A DNA stretch of 64,000 bases from contig NZ_QVMT01000009.1 in NCBI RefSeq assembly GCF_003418935.1, positions 1-64,000 on the forward strand, read 5' to 3'. Shown here one piece after another: positions 26,107-36,185 of the stretch (positions are counted from its first letter, which is position 1; each line of letters opens with the position of its first letter). Source of the stretch: Emticicia sp. C21. Its GTDB lineage: Bacteria > Bacteroidota > Bacteroidia > Cytophagales > Spirosomataceae. A model generated the notes under the pieces. It did not search any database, was not told the DNA's origin, and saw nothing but the letters and a program-made list of their open reading frames with translations. Both the position numbers and the translations under genes were made by a program.

Positions 26107-28599
26107 ATGAAGCAACTATATTTTTTAATTATATTCTTATCCTCCACTTTAGTTTTCGCACAAAATACTTATACAATCAAAGGGAAAGTTACAGATTTTG
26201 TTACACACGACCCGATCCCCTTTGCTGCTGTTAGTATCAAGAATTCAACTATAGGTAGAAATACTGATTTTGAAGGCAATTTTATTCTTCAATTGCCTAA
26301 TCTTACCTCTGATTCATTGCTTATCAGTTGCATGGGTTATACAACCAAAACTGTTTTTATCAGACGTGACTCACTTATACAGGTGGTTAATATTCAATTA
26401 AAGCCATCGGATATTTTATTACATGAAGTAACGGTGCATGCCGGAGAGAATCCTGCATGGGCTATCATCCGCAAAGCGGTTTCAGCCAAATCTGATAACA
26501 ATTTCAAGAAAATCAGCGCTTTTGATTATATAAGCTATAATAAGATTGAGGTCGATGTTAACAATATAACAGACAAATTAAGGAAACGTAAAATAGCTGA
26601 GAAAGTAAATAAAGCTATTGAAGACATAGGTACATTGACTGACGATGAAGGGAAATCTTTAGTACCTACCTTTATTTCTGAGTCAATTTCTCATTATTAC
26701 TTCAGAAATGACCCGAGGCTTTCAAAAGAAATTATTGAAAAAACCAATATTAAAGGAATTGGGGTTACAGATGGTAGTCTGACAGCTCAATTGATAGGCT
26801 CTACTTTTCAGCAGTATAACTTCTATGTGAATCAGGTAGATGTACTCAATAAGAATTTTGCATCGCCGATTGCTGATGATTGGCGCCTGATTTATGATTA
26901 TTATCTGGCAGATAGTAGTTATATAGGTGATGACTATTGCTATAGAATTGAATTTACACCTAAACGTAAGCAGGATTTAGCTTTTGCCGGTACTATGTGG
27001 ATTAATAAAGGTTCATGGGCCATTGCTCAGATTGACGCTACTATCACAAAAGATGCCAATCTGAATTTTGTAGAGCGCATTAAGATTCAACAGGAATTAG
27101 AACCTATTGATAGTATATGGATACCCGTTAAAAATCGAATAGTTGTTGATGTTTCAGAAATTACTAAAGGTTCAGCAGGTTTGCTTTTGAAGTTTACCAA
27201 CTATAATGAAGACATTGTCACGAATAGGCCAAAAGATGTAAAGTTTTATGATAGAGGAATTGAGATTGCTCCTGATTATCGTGAAAATGACAAAAAATAC
27301 TGGCAATCTGTAAGGCCAGAACCTTTTACGGATAAAGAGCAATTGGCTTATACAATGATAGATACAATTAAAAGTATTCCGGTCGTTAAGACTTATACTG
27401 AAATAGCTAAAATACTGTCGAGCGGTTATACACGTTTGTTCACTGGTATTGAACTAGGGCCGTTGGTATATTCCGGTGCTTACAATAATGTTGAGGGAGT
27501 AAGAGTACGATTAGGATTGAGAACTAATTATGAGTTTAGCAGAAAATGGGTTCTCGAGGGTTATCTGGCTTATGGAACAAAAGACGATGCCTGGAAGGGA
27601 GGAGGTGAAATAACCAAGATATTCTCAAGAAAACCATGGACAACCTTAAGTCTTAAACTTACACATGATATTGAGCAGGTAGGTCTTCGAAAAGAAGATT
27701 TAGGCTTAGGAGCTGTTTATTCAGCTTACATGCGCTTCTTTACCTTGATGAGACCTTTCTACGAAAACGAAAGCAGAATTCAGTTTCAACGGGAAGTAGC
27801 TAAGGGCATTTTTACCACCGTGGGTTTCAGAACCCGGAGTTTTGACCCATTGTACTCTTTTCAGTATAGACTCCGTCCTGAATTGGGAGATTCCTCACCA
27901 ACGACTACTCATTTTAATACTTCTGAGTTTCTATCAGAAATAACTTTTGCAAGAGATGAACTGGCTGTTATTAACGATAACGAACGATTGAGTTTCGGAA
28001 CCATTAAATCTCCAACTATTTCAGTTAAGTACATTGTAGGAGCTAAAAACCTTTTAGGCGGAGATTTTACCTATCATAATATAGCAGCTAAGTATAGCCA
28101 CACTTTGAACCTAGGTTATTTCGGTAAGACTTATTATCGTGCAGAAGCAGGGGCCATCTTGGGTACAGTCCCCTACCCGCTTCTGAAGAGTCATTTAGGT
28201 AATGAAACAATTTTTATAGTGGGTAATTCTTTTAACCTGATGAATAACTTTGAATTTATCAGCGACCGTTATTTCTCAGTAAGATATACTCATGATTTCG
28301 AAGGATTACTTTTCAACCGTTTCCCACTTATCAAAAAATGGAAATGGAGAACATTTACGACCGGCAAATTTTTATGGGGGACATTGACTGATAAAAATTA
28401 TAATATAACACCACAGAATCCTGAAACAGATTTCAGGAACTTTTCAAGACTTAGTACGGCACCTTATATTGAATTAGGATATGGTATAAGCAACATCTTC
28501 AAGTTTTTCCGTGTAGAAGCGATGCACCGTCTTACTTACTTAGACAGACCTGACATTAAGCAATTTGGCGTAAAAGTTTCGGCGGAAATCTCTTTATAA
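26107..28599 (+). CDS. DUF5686/carboxypeptidase-regulatory-like outer membrane protein
   Basis: An 830-residue exported protein. A signal peptide ends near LVFAQ (about 19). Residues 22-105 form a CarboxypepD_reg-like beta-sandwich (YTIKGKVTDFVTHDPIPFA; NTDFEGNF) as found in front of many Bacteroidota outer-membrane proteins. The rest matches the DUF5686 type, with alternating beta-strand patterns in the last 350 residues that suggest a beta-barrel. ATG 26107 overlaps a two-codon reading frame ATGAAATGA at 26102. Function unknown; transport or envelope maintenance is plausible. It converges on the next gene with only 3 bp between stops. Confidence 0.85.
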   Translation: MKQLYFLIIFLSSTLVFAQNTYTIKGKVTDFVTHDPIPFAAVSIKNSTIGRNTDFEGNFILQLPNLTSDSLLISCMGYTTKTVFIRRDSLIQVVNIQLKPSDILLHEVTVHAGENPAWAIIRKAVSAKSDNNFKKISAFDYISYNKIEVDVNNITDKLRKRKIAEKVNKAIEDIGTLTDDEGKSLVPTFISESISHYYFRNDPRLSKEIIEKTNIKGIGVTDGSLTAQLIGSTFQQYNFYVNQVDVLNKNFASPIADDWRLIYDYYLADSSYIGDDYCYRIEFTPKRKQDLAFAGTMWINKGSWAIAQIDATITKDANLNFVERIKIQQELEPIDSIWIPVKNRIVVDVSEITKGSAGLLLKFTNYNEDIVTNRPKDVKFYDRGIEIAPDYRENDKKYWQSVRPEPFTDKEQLAYTMIDTIKSIPVVKTYTEIAKILSSGYTRLFTGIELGPLVYSGAYNNVEGVRVRLGLRTNYEFSRKWVLEGYLAYGTKDDAWKGGGEITKIFSRKPWTTLSLKLTHDIEQVGLRKEDLGLGAVYSAYMRFFTLMRPFYENESRIQFQREVAKGIFTTVGFRTRSFDPLYSFQYRLRPELGDSSPTTTHFNTSEFLSEITFARDELAVINDNERLSFGTIKSPTISVKYIVGAKNLLGGDFTYHNIAAKYSHTLNLGYFGKTYYRAEAGAILGTVPYPLLKSHLGNETIFIVGNSFNLMNNFEFISDRYFSVRYTHDFEGLLFNRFPLIKKWKWRTFTTGKFLWGTLTDKNYNITPQNPETDFRNFSRLSTAPYIELGYGISNIFKFFRVEAMHRLTYLDRPDIKQFGVKVSAEISL

Positions 28600-28602
28600 A
28601 CA

Positions 28603-29589
28603 TTAATAGATTTTCTCCATAATGTCTTTGGCTACATTAGGTTTGTAATGGTATATCTCGTAATAATTAGTCTTATCATTGGTATATTCATTCTGTCCTG
28701 AGAAGTCATAAATACGCTCTTTGCCAAAGAAGCTTTGTAGTACTTTCAGATCATCAGCATTAAAATATTTCTGGTCGTAGGTAGGGCCAAGAACGATTTT
28801 ATAGTTGGTATGATTTCTTTCTAAAACTGCCTTAATTCTTTTTAAATATTGGATCTGATAAGGTTTAATCACTTTGCCCACTAACTGTTTCTCAGGACTT
28901 CGTTCATAAAATAATACGGGCTGGTTGTAATATTTAACTGAATCTCTTTTGATTTCATCAATATAACTTGTAAAAATAAAATCATTTACTACAGGCGTAT
29001 AATTGATTTTCCTGAATTCAAGATATTTCTTCATATAACTACGAAATTTCCCGAATAGCTTATAATCATAAAAGGCAGTAAAGAAGCCTTGCGAGAAATA
29101 AGAATTCAGAAAAATGGTTTGATATTTTAACCAAGGTAATTTACTCACACGGTAATCCTGAATAAATACGCATCCTAAAGTATCTTGTTCATAATCAAAA
29201 ATGCTCCTATCCCAGACCAATAAAGCGTTATCAATCTTATTTCCTTGTTTTTCAATAAATTCCAATTTGGTAGCAATACCGTAGACTGTTTCGCAAGAGG
29301 CATCAAAATGATAAGGTGTTTTATCATTGATATGCTTTCCCCAATCCTGGGTATAAAAAACACTTGAACGAGAGCTACCGAATATAAATGATTTGTAGTC
29401 TTGCTTGGCATTATTATTCAGAAAAACCTGCGTACTGATGCGGTCTCTGTTTAAACTTTTAGCAAAGTTATCCGGGTAGGCCTGGTAAGCATGCAGAATC
29501 TGAAATGGGTCGAAGACGAAATAACCTATACCCAATAAAATAACTGGTAATAAGAAAATAAATATCTTTTTGAAAAACTTTAAAAACAT
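28603..29589 (-). CDS. Membrane-anchored SGNH-like protein of unknown function
   Basis: A 328-residue protein starting at ATG 29589; the longer reading to 29598 begins with TTG. An N-terminal hydrophobic anchor (about 8-26) is followed by an extracytoplasmic domain. FIFGSSRSSVF resembles the first block of SGNH hydrolase folds, and a late block KIVLGPTYDQKYF may hold another. I do not see a confident Ser-Asp-His set. It lies 24 bp downstream of a secreted esterase-like gene on the same strand, so the two may be cotranscribed. Confidence 0.65.
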   Translation of the reverse strand: MFLKFFKKIFIFLLPVILLGIGYFVFDPFQILHAYQAYPDNFAKSLNRDRISTQVFLNNNAKQDYKSFIFGSSRSSVFYTQDWGKHINDKTPYHFDASCETVYGIATKLEFIEKQGNKIDNALLVWDRSIFDYEQDTLGCVFIQDYRVSKLPWLKYQTIFLNSYFSQGFFTAFYDYKLFGKFRSYMKKYLEFRKINYTPVVNDFIFTSYIDEIKRDSVKYYNQPVLFYERSPEKQLVGKVIKPYQIQYLKRIKAVLERNHTNYKIVLGPTYDQKYFNADDLKVLQSFFGKERIYDFSGQNEYTNDKTNYYEIYHYKPNVAKDIMEKIY

Positions 29590-29613
29590 CGAACACAAAA
29601 TTTAGTACACAAA

Positions 29614-31644
29614 TTACTCAATAATCAGTTTTTTAATAATTCTCTGATTCTCCGTATTAATACCCTCTATCAAATAAATTCCAGGATTAAGTTTTGAAGT
29701 TGGAATTAAAACATTTTCACCATTAACCGGAATTCGCTGGATAATATTGCCTTGACCATTTAACAATAATAATTCCTGAACAGAAGGTTGTATATTAACT
29801 TTTATATCAATACCTTTTGCCACAGGATTTGGATAAATGATTACTTCGTCATTTGAGAATGTTATACCTACCATATCAAGTGGCACTGACACTTCTACAA
29901 CATTACTGTAAATTTCATCATCAATATTCAAGCGGTAATAATACTTTACACCTTTTTTTATCTTTAAATCCAGGAATGGCCCTTGAGTCAATGTAGCAAT
30001 TTTAACAAAATTATCGGGCATTCCTACTGATTTCTCAATAGAATAGAATAAGTTATTTTGAGCAGACCATTCTAATGAAACACGCTTCAATATTCCCCCA
30101 ATCGATTTAACTGATAATATGGGTTTTGGGGTATTAACATGCAAACTGATAGGAAAGTTTTTGAATGTAAAAGCCCGCAATCCACGCGAATTTTTAATGT
30201 AGGGAATCCCTGCTAAAGATTCGGAATTTAGCGTAAAATTATCAGGGCAGTAGCTAACTTGTTTTGCATTACTTGGTTCTGATAATTTCAATATTATTTT
30301 ATTACCTATACCTACTCCACCAATAACTTTTCCTGCTACTCCATCAAGATATATATAGTCTTTCAAAAGAGTTGGAACTCCATTATTTTTTTTGACGGTA
30401 TAATCGGGGTACTGCATTTTCTGAAACTTATCAAATTCCAGAACTAGTGAATCACGGTTTTCTGAAAAATAGGCTTTTTTAATGTTTGGTGTATGCACTT
30501 CAAGGGTATCGATACTATTCATAAAATCCTTGGCGATAAGCCTTGATATCTCCTGACCATTCAATTGATAACCCTCTAAAGTATAATGTAAACCATCAAA
30601 CCCTGGTGTACCAATTGTTGAAAAGCCTTCACAATCTGGGTAAAGCTGGTTGACTTTTCTTTGAAAATCCCTTAAATCGCCTGCTTTGTTGTTATCTGTC
30701 CAATAAATATTATTCTGGAATACGTATATTTTCTTTACTCCTGGATAATCTTCTAAAATTTGCTTTCTTAATTGGGCAAATTTAGTGGGATAAACTTCAG
30801 CTCGATTTGCCTCAAAAGCTTCACTTTCACCTTGCCGCCAGATAAATATTCTGGCTGTTTTACTTAGCCCGACTTTGTTTGCTTTTTTGAGCATTTGCCC
30901 ATAATAATACTGTATATCTTCATGATTTTTCTCATTCCGAATCATTAGTTCATCAATACTTTTATTTCCTACAGCACCATTGATAATTCCTATTGGAACT
31001 TTAAATTTATCAATTAGTTGACGCTGAATTTCTAGTCCGACCATACCAGATAGATAGTAATTCCATTTCATAGTCGGAAACCATGAATAATCATTTGTCT
31101 GAAAATTGGCGAATGTTGTACGACCATATTTGAATTCGTCTTTGAATTTAGCTAACTCCGTCGGGTCGTTGGCTTCGGCGTTAGACTGTCCATAAATAAT
31201 TATGTTATCGCCACACAAAACCTGGGTCGATTCCCTAACTAAAACAGAATCCTGTCCTCTGAAAGCATAAAAGTAAAACTCGTATTCAACCAATCCGGCT
31301 GTTATGATAGGTTGAAATGAAAAAGGAGCATTTAACAGGTCGCCAGCTTGAAAAGTCAGTTTCTGTTTTTTATAATAAATATCCTTTTTATCTTTTTTTG
31401 CAATAACCGCTACATCGGTGTAGCCCTCTGTATACAATTTTCCTTTGATAGTCACTATTCCTCTGTTCAAATCATCACGCTGGTAGATTTGCGCCGTAAT
31501 TGGGAATTCATCATAAATAACCGCTTGAGCATAAGAAGAAGACAAAGAAATACAAAAAAGTAGTCCTAAAATAAAAAGAGTTTGTCCAACCATATTTAAT
31601 CGGACAAACTCTTTTTTATGTATGCAGATTGCTATTTTATTCAT
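29614..31644 (-). CDS. Sialate O-acetylesterase-like protein with T9SS sorting domain
   Basis: A 676-residue secreted protein. The esterase core (about 150-385) carries IIIYGQSNAEAND with the SGNH-type serine, GNKSIDELMIRN, WRQGESEA and DGLHYTLEGYQL with the late Asp/His pair. A fibronectin-like part follows. The last 75 residues (VIYPNPVAKG to KLIIE) are a type A T9SS C-terminal domain, so export to the surface by the type IX system is predicted. Two starts are possible: ATG 31644, or ATG 31593, which gives a compact signal peptide MVGQTLFILGLLFCIS. The second ATG lies in the loop of a 15-bp hairpin. Probable role: deacetylation of surface or dietary glycans. Confidence 0.87.
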   Translation of the reverse strand: MNKIAICIHKKEFVRLNMVGQTLFILGLLFCISLSSSYAQAVIYDEFPITAQIYQRDDLNRGIVTIKGKLYTEGYTDVAVIAKKDKKDIYYKKQKLTFQAGDLLNAPFSFQPIITAGLVEYEFYFYAFRGQDSVLVRESTQVLCGDNIIIYGQSNAEANDPTELAKFKDEFKYGRTTFANFQTNDYSWFPTMKWNYYLSGMVGLEIQRQLIDKFKVPIGIINGAVGNKSIDELMIRNEKNHEDIQYYYGQMLKKANKVGLSKTARIFIWRQGESEAFEANRAEVYPTKFAQLRKQILEDYPGVKKIYVFQNNIYWTDNNKAGDLRDFQRKVNQLYPDCEGFSTIGTPGFDGLHYTLEGYQLNGQEISRLIAKDFMNSIDTLEVHTPNIKKAYFSENRDSLVLEFDKFQKMQYPDYTVKKNNGVPTLLKDYIYLDGVAGKVIGGVGIGNKIILKLSEPSNAKQVSYCPDNFTLNSESLAGIPYIKNSRGLRAFTFKNFPISLHVNTPKPILSVKSIGGILKRVSLEWSAQNNLFYSIEKSVGMPDNFVKIATLTQGPFLDLKIKKGVKYYYRLNIDDEIYSNVVEVSVPLDMVGITFSNDEVIIYPNPVAKGIDIKVNIQPSVQELLLLNGQGNIIQRIPVNGENVLIPTSKLNPGIYLIEGINTENQRIIKKLIIE
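31573..31616 (-). terminator. Hairpin terminator overlapping the signal-peptide region
   Basis: On the minus strand AAAAAGAGTTTGTCC (31616-31602) and GGACAAACTCTTTTT (31587-31573) form a perfect 15-bp stem with a 14-nt loop, followed by ATTTT. It lies 52 bp after the glnN stop and so looks like the glnN terminator, yet it is inside the 5' coding part of the next gene. The loop contains ATG 31593, an alternative start. The plus strand also has a T run after the stem. Confidence 0.7.
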
Positions 31645-31667
31645 TCAATATTGCTGACAAGTAATAT

Positions 31668-33860
31668 TTAGCGAATGTACAACAATTCTCTATATTTCAC
31701 AAGTGGCCAATCTTCGTCATCAATCAAGAGCTCTAATTTGTCAACAGGGTATCTGATTTCCTCAAAGAAATTCTTGATGTCATTACCATATAATTTAGCT
31801 CTTTGCTCTAAATCTTCTACGGCATTGGCATGCTTACGCGCTTCCGTCATTTCTTCTACTTTCTTCGAAATTTCAGAAACACGGGCGGATATTTCTTTGA
31901 TAATATTTACGATTGGCTCGGCTTCCTGATGTAATTCCATATCTTTTAAAGACTTAGCTGTCTGCACCAATTTGGCCTGATAATTAATAGCTGTTGAAAC
32001 TACGTGGTTCATAGCTAAATCACCAATTAAACGAGATTCAATCTGAATTTTCTTGATATAGTTTTCTAATTCAATTTCATAGCGCGCATGAATTTCTCTC
32101 TCGGTTAATACCCCTAATCTCTCAAAAATCTCAGTAAATTCTGGTCTCAAATAGGCTTTTAATGCCTCTGGAGTACTACCAACATTTGATAATCCTCTTT
32201 TCTTAGCCTCTTCTTTCCACTCTTCTGAGTAACCATTTCCTTCAAACAAAATCTTTTTAGATTCTTTGATATAACCTTTCAGAATTTTAACAATTACTTC
32301 TTCCTTTTTACCCTCATGCTCCGTCATTTCAGCGTCGTATGCTGCTCTGAATTTAAGCAATTGATTTGCCACGATCGTATTCAACACCATCATTGGCTGA
32401 GCTGAATTAGCTGAACTACCTACCGCACGATATTCAAATTTATTTCCGGTAAAGGCAAATGGAGAGGTACGATTTCTATCGGTATTATCTAATAAAATTG
32501 ATGGGATTCTATTTAATCCTAATTTAATATAGGCGTTCTCCCCTTTTTCGATAGATACTATCTCTTTATTCTCAATATCTTCAAGTACTTTAATCATTTG
32601 AGTACCCAAGAAGATTGAAACAATAGCCGGAGGAGCTTCGTTAGCACCTAAGCGGTGTTCGTTACCTGCTGTAGCAATACTCGCTCTTAATAAATGGGCA
32701 TTGTCATGCACTGCTTTAATAACATTTACCAGAAATGTAACAAATCGTAGGCTTTCTTTAGGCTTAGTACTTGGCCCTAGCAAATTAACGCCTGTGTCGG
32801 TGCCTAACGACCAGTTGTTGTGCTTACCGCTACCATTAATACCTGCAAATGGCTTTTCATGAAAAAGCACCTCAAAATTATGTTTTCTGGATACTTTTCG
32901 CATCACGTCCATTAATAGGATATTGTGGTCGCAAGCCAGGTTTACTTCCTCAAATGTTGGAGCTGCTTCAAATTGAGCTGGTGCCACCTCGTTATGACGG
33001 GTTCTTACCGGAATACCCAATTTTAAACATTCAAATTCAAAATCAACCATAAATGCGTTGACACGCGGTGCAATGCTACCAAAATAATGATCTTCTAATT
33101 GCTGTCCTTTAGCGGGTGCATGACCAAAAACCGTTCTACCCGACATCATCAGGTCAGGACGAGCGTTAAATAAGGCTTTATCAACTAAGAAATATTCTTG
33201 CTCTGCTCCTAAAGTAGCTGAGACCTTTTCAACATGACGATCAAAGATAATGGCTACATCAGTAGCAGCTTTGTCTAACGCATGTAATGATTTGAGCAAA
33301 GGCGACTTAGAGTCTAGTAGTTCACCTGTATAAGAAACAAAGATAGATGGGACGCAAAGAGTACCTGTTCCCGCTTCATTATAAATAATAAAAGCCGGAG
33401 ATGTTGGGTCCCATGCAGTATAGCCTCTGGCTTCGAAAGTTGCTCTGATGCCACCACTAGGAAAAGAAGAGGCATCTGGCTCTTGCTGTACTAATGAACT
33501 GCCTTTGAATTTCTCCAGGGCTTTGCCATCAATATTAATATCAAAAAAAGCATCGTGCTTTTCTGCCGAACCACCTGTTAATGGTTGGAACCAGTGTGTA
33601 TAATGGGTAGCACCTTTCGACACCGCCCACGATTTCATAGCCGAAGCTACTTCGTCAGCAATTTCACGATCTATTTTCTCACCACTTTTAATGGCAGTTG
33701 TTACTTTCATATACGCCTCCGGAGAAAGCATGGCACGCATTACATCATCATTAAAAATGTTTGCCCCATAATACTCAGTTACTTTTCCGGTAGGTACATC
33801 TACTTTAACAGTTTGGCGGCTTTGTGCTTCATCAACCGCCTTAAATCTTAATCTTGCCAT
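31668..33860 (-). CDS. glnN: Glutamine synthetase type III
   Basis: A 730-residue GSIII, the large dodecameric form common in Bacteroidota, making glutamine from glutamate, ammonium and ATP. Seen: an N-terminal extension with THYTHWFQPLTGGSAEKHD, the catalytic segments GAEQEYFLVD, VAPAQFEAAP, INGSGKHNNWSLGTDTG, GNEHRLGANEAPPAI and NRTSPFAFTG, and a long helical C-terminus. Its length is typical. A second, unrelated-type synthetase (GSII) lies 7 kb away. Upstream is a 185-bp divergent spacer. Confidence 0.98.
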   Translation of the reverse strand: MARLRFKAVDEAQSRQTVKVDVPTGKVTEYYGANIFNDDVMRAMLSPEAYMKVTTAIKSGEKIDREIADEVASAMKSWAVSKGATHYTHWFQPLTGGSAEKHDAFFDINIDGKALEKFKGSSLVQQEPDASSFPSGGIRATFEARGYTAWDPTSPAFIIYNEAGTGTLCVPSIFVSYTGELLDSKSPLLKSLHALDKAATDVAIIFDRHVEKVSATLGAEQEYFLVDKALFNARPDLMMSGRTVFGHAPAKGQQLEDHYFGSIAPRVNAFMVDFEFECLKLGIPVRTRHNEVAPAQFEAAPTFEEVNLACDHNILLMDVMRKVSRKHNFEVLFHEKPFAGINGSGKHNNWSLGTDTGVNLLGPSTKPKESLRFVTFLVNVIKAVHDNAHLLRASIATAGNEHRLGANEAPPAIVSIFLGTQMIKVLEDIENKEIVSIEKGENAYIKLGLNRIPSILLDNTDRNRTSPFAFTGNKFEYRAVGSSANSAQPMMVLNTIVANQLLKFRAAYDAEMTEHEGKKEEVIVKILKGYIKESKKILFEGNGYSEEWKEEAKKRGLSNVGSTPEALKAYLRPEFTEIFERLGVLTEREIHARYEIELENYIKKIQIESRLIGDLAMNHVVSTAINYQAKLVQTAKSLKDMELHQEAEPIVNIIKEISARVSEISKKVEEMTEARKHANAVEDLEQRAKLYGNDIKNFFEEIRYPVDKLELLIDDEDWPLVKYRELLYIR

Positions 33861-34045
33861 TTTTATTAGTAGTTTTGTTGAGATGTCCTATATTTGGGGT
33901 TAAAAATAGGAAAGAACGTTGATAAAAAAAACAATTACCCCTTTTGCTAATTAATAAATATAGCTTTTACCTTCTAATAAGGCATTATTTCTCAAATATT
34001 GGTAGAGAATAGCCCCAATAGATACTAATTTACTGAACCGATTCA

Positions 34046-35884
34046 ATGAAAGAACGCTTACAATTTTTACTGATTTATTACGGGTTTTGGGTTATTTTTT
34101 TTCTGGTTGCCAGAGTAATATTTTTAGGGTATCATATTGAGGACACAAAGTTATTAACGCTACAGACTATATGGGGGGTTTTCTGGAATGGAATAAGAAT
34201 GGATTTTTCAATGGCAGGGTATCTTTCAGTTATACCGTTTTTGCTAGTTTCTTTATCAAACTTCATAAAAAAAAGCAGGCTTGAAAACTGGATCTTTACC
34301 TATACATTTTTATTAGTCCTAATTGCAAATCTGATAATCGTCATTGATTTGCAGGTTTTTAATACCTGGGGCTATCACCTCGATGCTACTCCCCTACGCT
34401 ACCTGAAAACGCCTCGAGAAGCATGGGCCTCTGTAAGTTCTTCCCCATTGCTGCAATTGTTTATTAGCTTTCTGATCCTGCTAACCGTCGCTTCTTTAAT
34501 TGTGTATCGTATTATTACTAAAAACATTGATAATTGGAATTATATCGACAATCTTCCTTTTATACCTGTGGCTATAGTGTGTACACTCGCATTGATTATT
34601 CCTATCAGAGGAAGTCTTGGTATTTCTCCGATGAATCAGAGTACAGTATACTTTTCTACAAATAATTTTGCCAATATTGCTGCTGTTAATCCAAACTGGA
34701 ATTTCTTTAGCTCTTTGGTAAATGGCTCTATAGATAAGGTAAATCCATATACTTACTTGCCTAAAGAAGAATTGAGTAATAATATCAAAGAACTTTACGA
34801 AAGTTCTAATACTTCAGATAAGGTGTTAAATAGCGATATTAAAAAGCCAAATGTACTGGTTATTATCTGGGAGAGCTTTACACAAAAGGTAACGGAACGA
34901 AAAATTGATGGAATTGAAATAACACCCAGATTTAATCAGCTGAAAAAAGAAGGCATTTATTTCTCTAATATTTATGCCAGCGGTGATAGAACAGACAAGG
35001 GGATTCCTGCCATTTTAAGTGGATATCCGGCTCAGCCTACTACTTCTATTATTACCGAGCCAAACAAATCTTCCAAATTACCTGTTTTGAGTAAAGATTT
35101 TGAAAGTAATGCCTATTCAACAGATTTTTATTATGGAGGAGAAGTAGAATTTGCTAATATCAAATCTTATCTTTTTTCTGCTAATTTTCAGAAAATTATT
35201 AGTAAGCAGGATTTTGATTCTAAGTACTGGAATTCTAAATGGGGTGCGCATGACGATATTGTGTTCAAAAAGTTTCTGAATGACCATTCTACTGTCAATC
35301 AGCCATTCTTTTCAACAATATTGACATTGAGTAGCCATGAGCCTTTTGAGATTCCTACAGAGAATACATTCGAAGGAGAGGATGAGCCATCGAAGTTTAT
35401 GAATGCCATGCATTATGCGGACCAATCGTTAGGTGATTTTATAGATTCGGCAAAAAAGCAATCGTGGTGGCCAAACACCCTAGTAATTATTATCGCAGAC
35501 CATGGGCATAGAATACCTGAAACAGGGAAGAAGGTTGACGATTTTAAGATTCCGATGTTGTGGCTCGGTGGGGCATTGGCGAAGCAGGGAGTTGAAGTGG
35601 CGAAGATTGCTTCACAGATTGATATTTCATCAACCTTATTGAATCAGGTTGGCCTGAAAGCTTATGCTTATAACTGGAGTAAAAATATTTTCGATCCAAA
35701 GACAAAACCCTGGGCTTTCTTTTCGTTTAATAATGGATTTGGTTTTGTTCAAACCAAGCAGGAATTGGTTTTTGATAATATAGGTAAAAAGATGATTGAG
35801 TTGAATGGGTCTTTGAATACACATGATATTGATATGGGTAAAGCCCTTATGCAAAGAATGTTTCAGGATTATTTAGATAAATAG
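34046..35884 (+). CDS. LtaS-like sulfatase-family membrane protein
   Basis: A 612-residue inner-membrane protein with five N-terminal transmembrane segments (to about residue 190) and an extracytoplasmic sulfatase-type domain from about 268 (VLVIIWESFTQKV). The nucleophile is Thr316 in GDRTDKGIPAILSGYP, as in phosphoglycerol transferases such as LtaS and MdoB. WGAHDDIVF and IIADHGHR supply metal ligands. It probably moves a phosphoglycerol or phosphoethanolamine group onto an envelope glycan or lipid. The small ferredoxin gene begins 2 bp after its stop. Confidence 0.9.
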   Translation: MKERLQFLLIYYGFWVIFFLVARVIFLGYHIEDTKLLTLQTIWGVFWNGIRMDFSMAGYLSVIPFLLVSLSNFIKKSRLENWIFTYTFLLVLIANLIIVIDLQVFNTWGYHLDATPLRYLKTPREAWASVSSSPLLQLFISFLILLTVASLIVYRIITKNIDNWNYIDNLPFIPVAIVCTLALIIPIRGSLGISPMNQSTVYFSTNNFANIAAVNPNWNFFSSLVNGSIDKVNPYTYLPKEELSNNIKELYESSNTSDKVLNSDIKKPNVLVIIWESFTQKVTERKIDGIEITPRFNQLKKEGIYFSNIYASGDRTDKGIPAILSGYPAQPTTSIITEPNKSSKLPVLSKDFESNAYSTDFYYGGEVEFANIKSYLFSANFQKIISKQDFDSKYWNSKWGAHDDIVFKKFLNDHSTVNQPFFSTILTLSSHEPFEIPTENTFEGEDEPSKFMNAMHYADQSLGDFIDSAKKQSWWPNTLVIIIADHGHRIPETGKKVDDFKIPMLWLGGALAKQGVEVAKIASQIDISSTLLNQVGLKAYAYNWSKNIFDPKTKPWAFFSFNNGFGFVQTKQELVFDNIGKKMIELNGSLNTHDIDMGKALMQRMFQDYLDK

Positions 35885-35886
35885 CT

Positions 35887-36153
35887 ATGAGCAAAATAGA
35901 CATACCCAGCCATACTATTTTCGTTTGTGATGGGAGTAAGTGTGGCAAATATAGTAAATCCATTCGCCGGGTTTTTAAAGATAAAATTAAAGAAAACCAT
36001 TTGAAAGGTGAAGTGCTTCTTATAAAGATGGATTGCTCTGATAATTGCGACCATGCCCCTGTAGTAAGTTTTCAGCCTGAAAACTTTTGGCATGGTGAAG
36101 TGACAGAGAAAAAAGCTGAGATTTTTTTCAATAAATATATATTGGAAGAGTAA
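35887..36153 (+). CDS. Thioredoxin-like [2Fe-2S] ferredoxin domain protein
   Basis: An 88-residue protein with the four cysteines of thioredoxin-fold [2Fe-2S] ferredoxins: Cys14 and Cys19 in FVCDGSKCGK, and two more in KMDCSDNCDHAPVV. It is much shorter than classic members, like other single-domain versions in Bacteroidota. Its start lies 2 bp after the LtaS-like gene, so it is translated from the same mRNA, although no functional link is obvious. A terminator follows. Confidence 0.85.
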   Translation: MSKIDIPSHTIFVCDGSKCGKYSKSIRRVFKDKIKENHLKGEVLLIKMDCSDNCDHAPVVSFQPENFWHGEVTEKKAEIFFNKYILEE

Positions 36154-36155
36154 GT

Positions 36156-36181
36156 AATGGGTAGGCAAAAGCCTACCCATT
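36156..36181. terminator. Convergent hairpin between ferredoxin and metE
   Basis: An 11-bp stem, AATGGGTAGGC (36156-36166) and GCCTACCCATT (36171-36181), with AAAA loop. It lies 2 bp past one stop and 4 bp before the metE stop, so it probably serves both strands. T-runs are weak. Confidence 0.7.
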
Positions 36182-36185
36182 ATGT

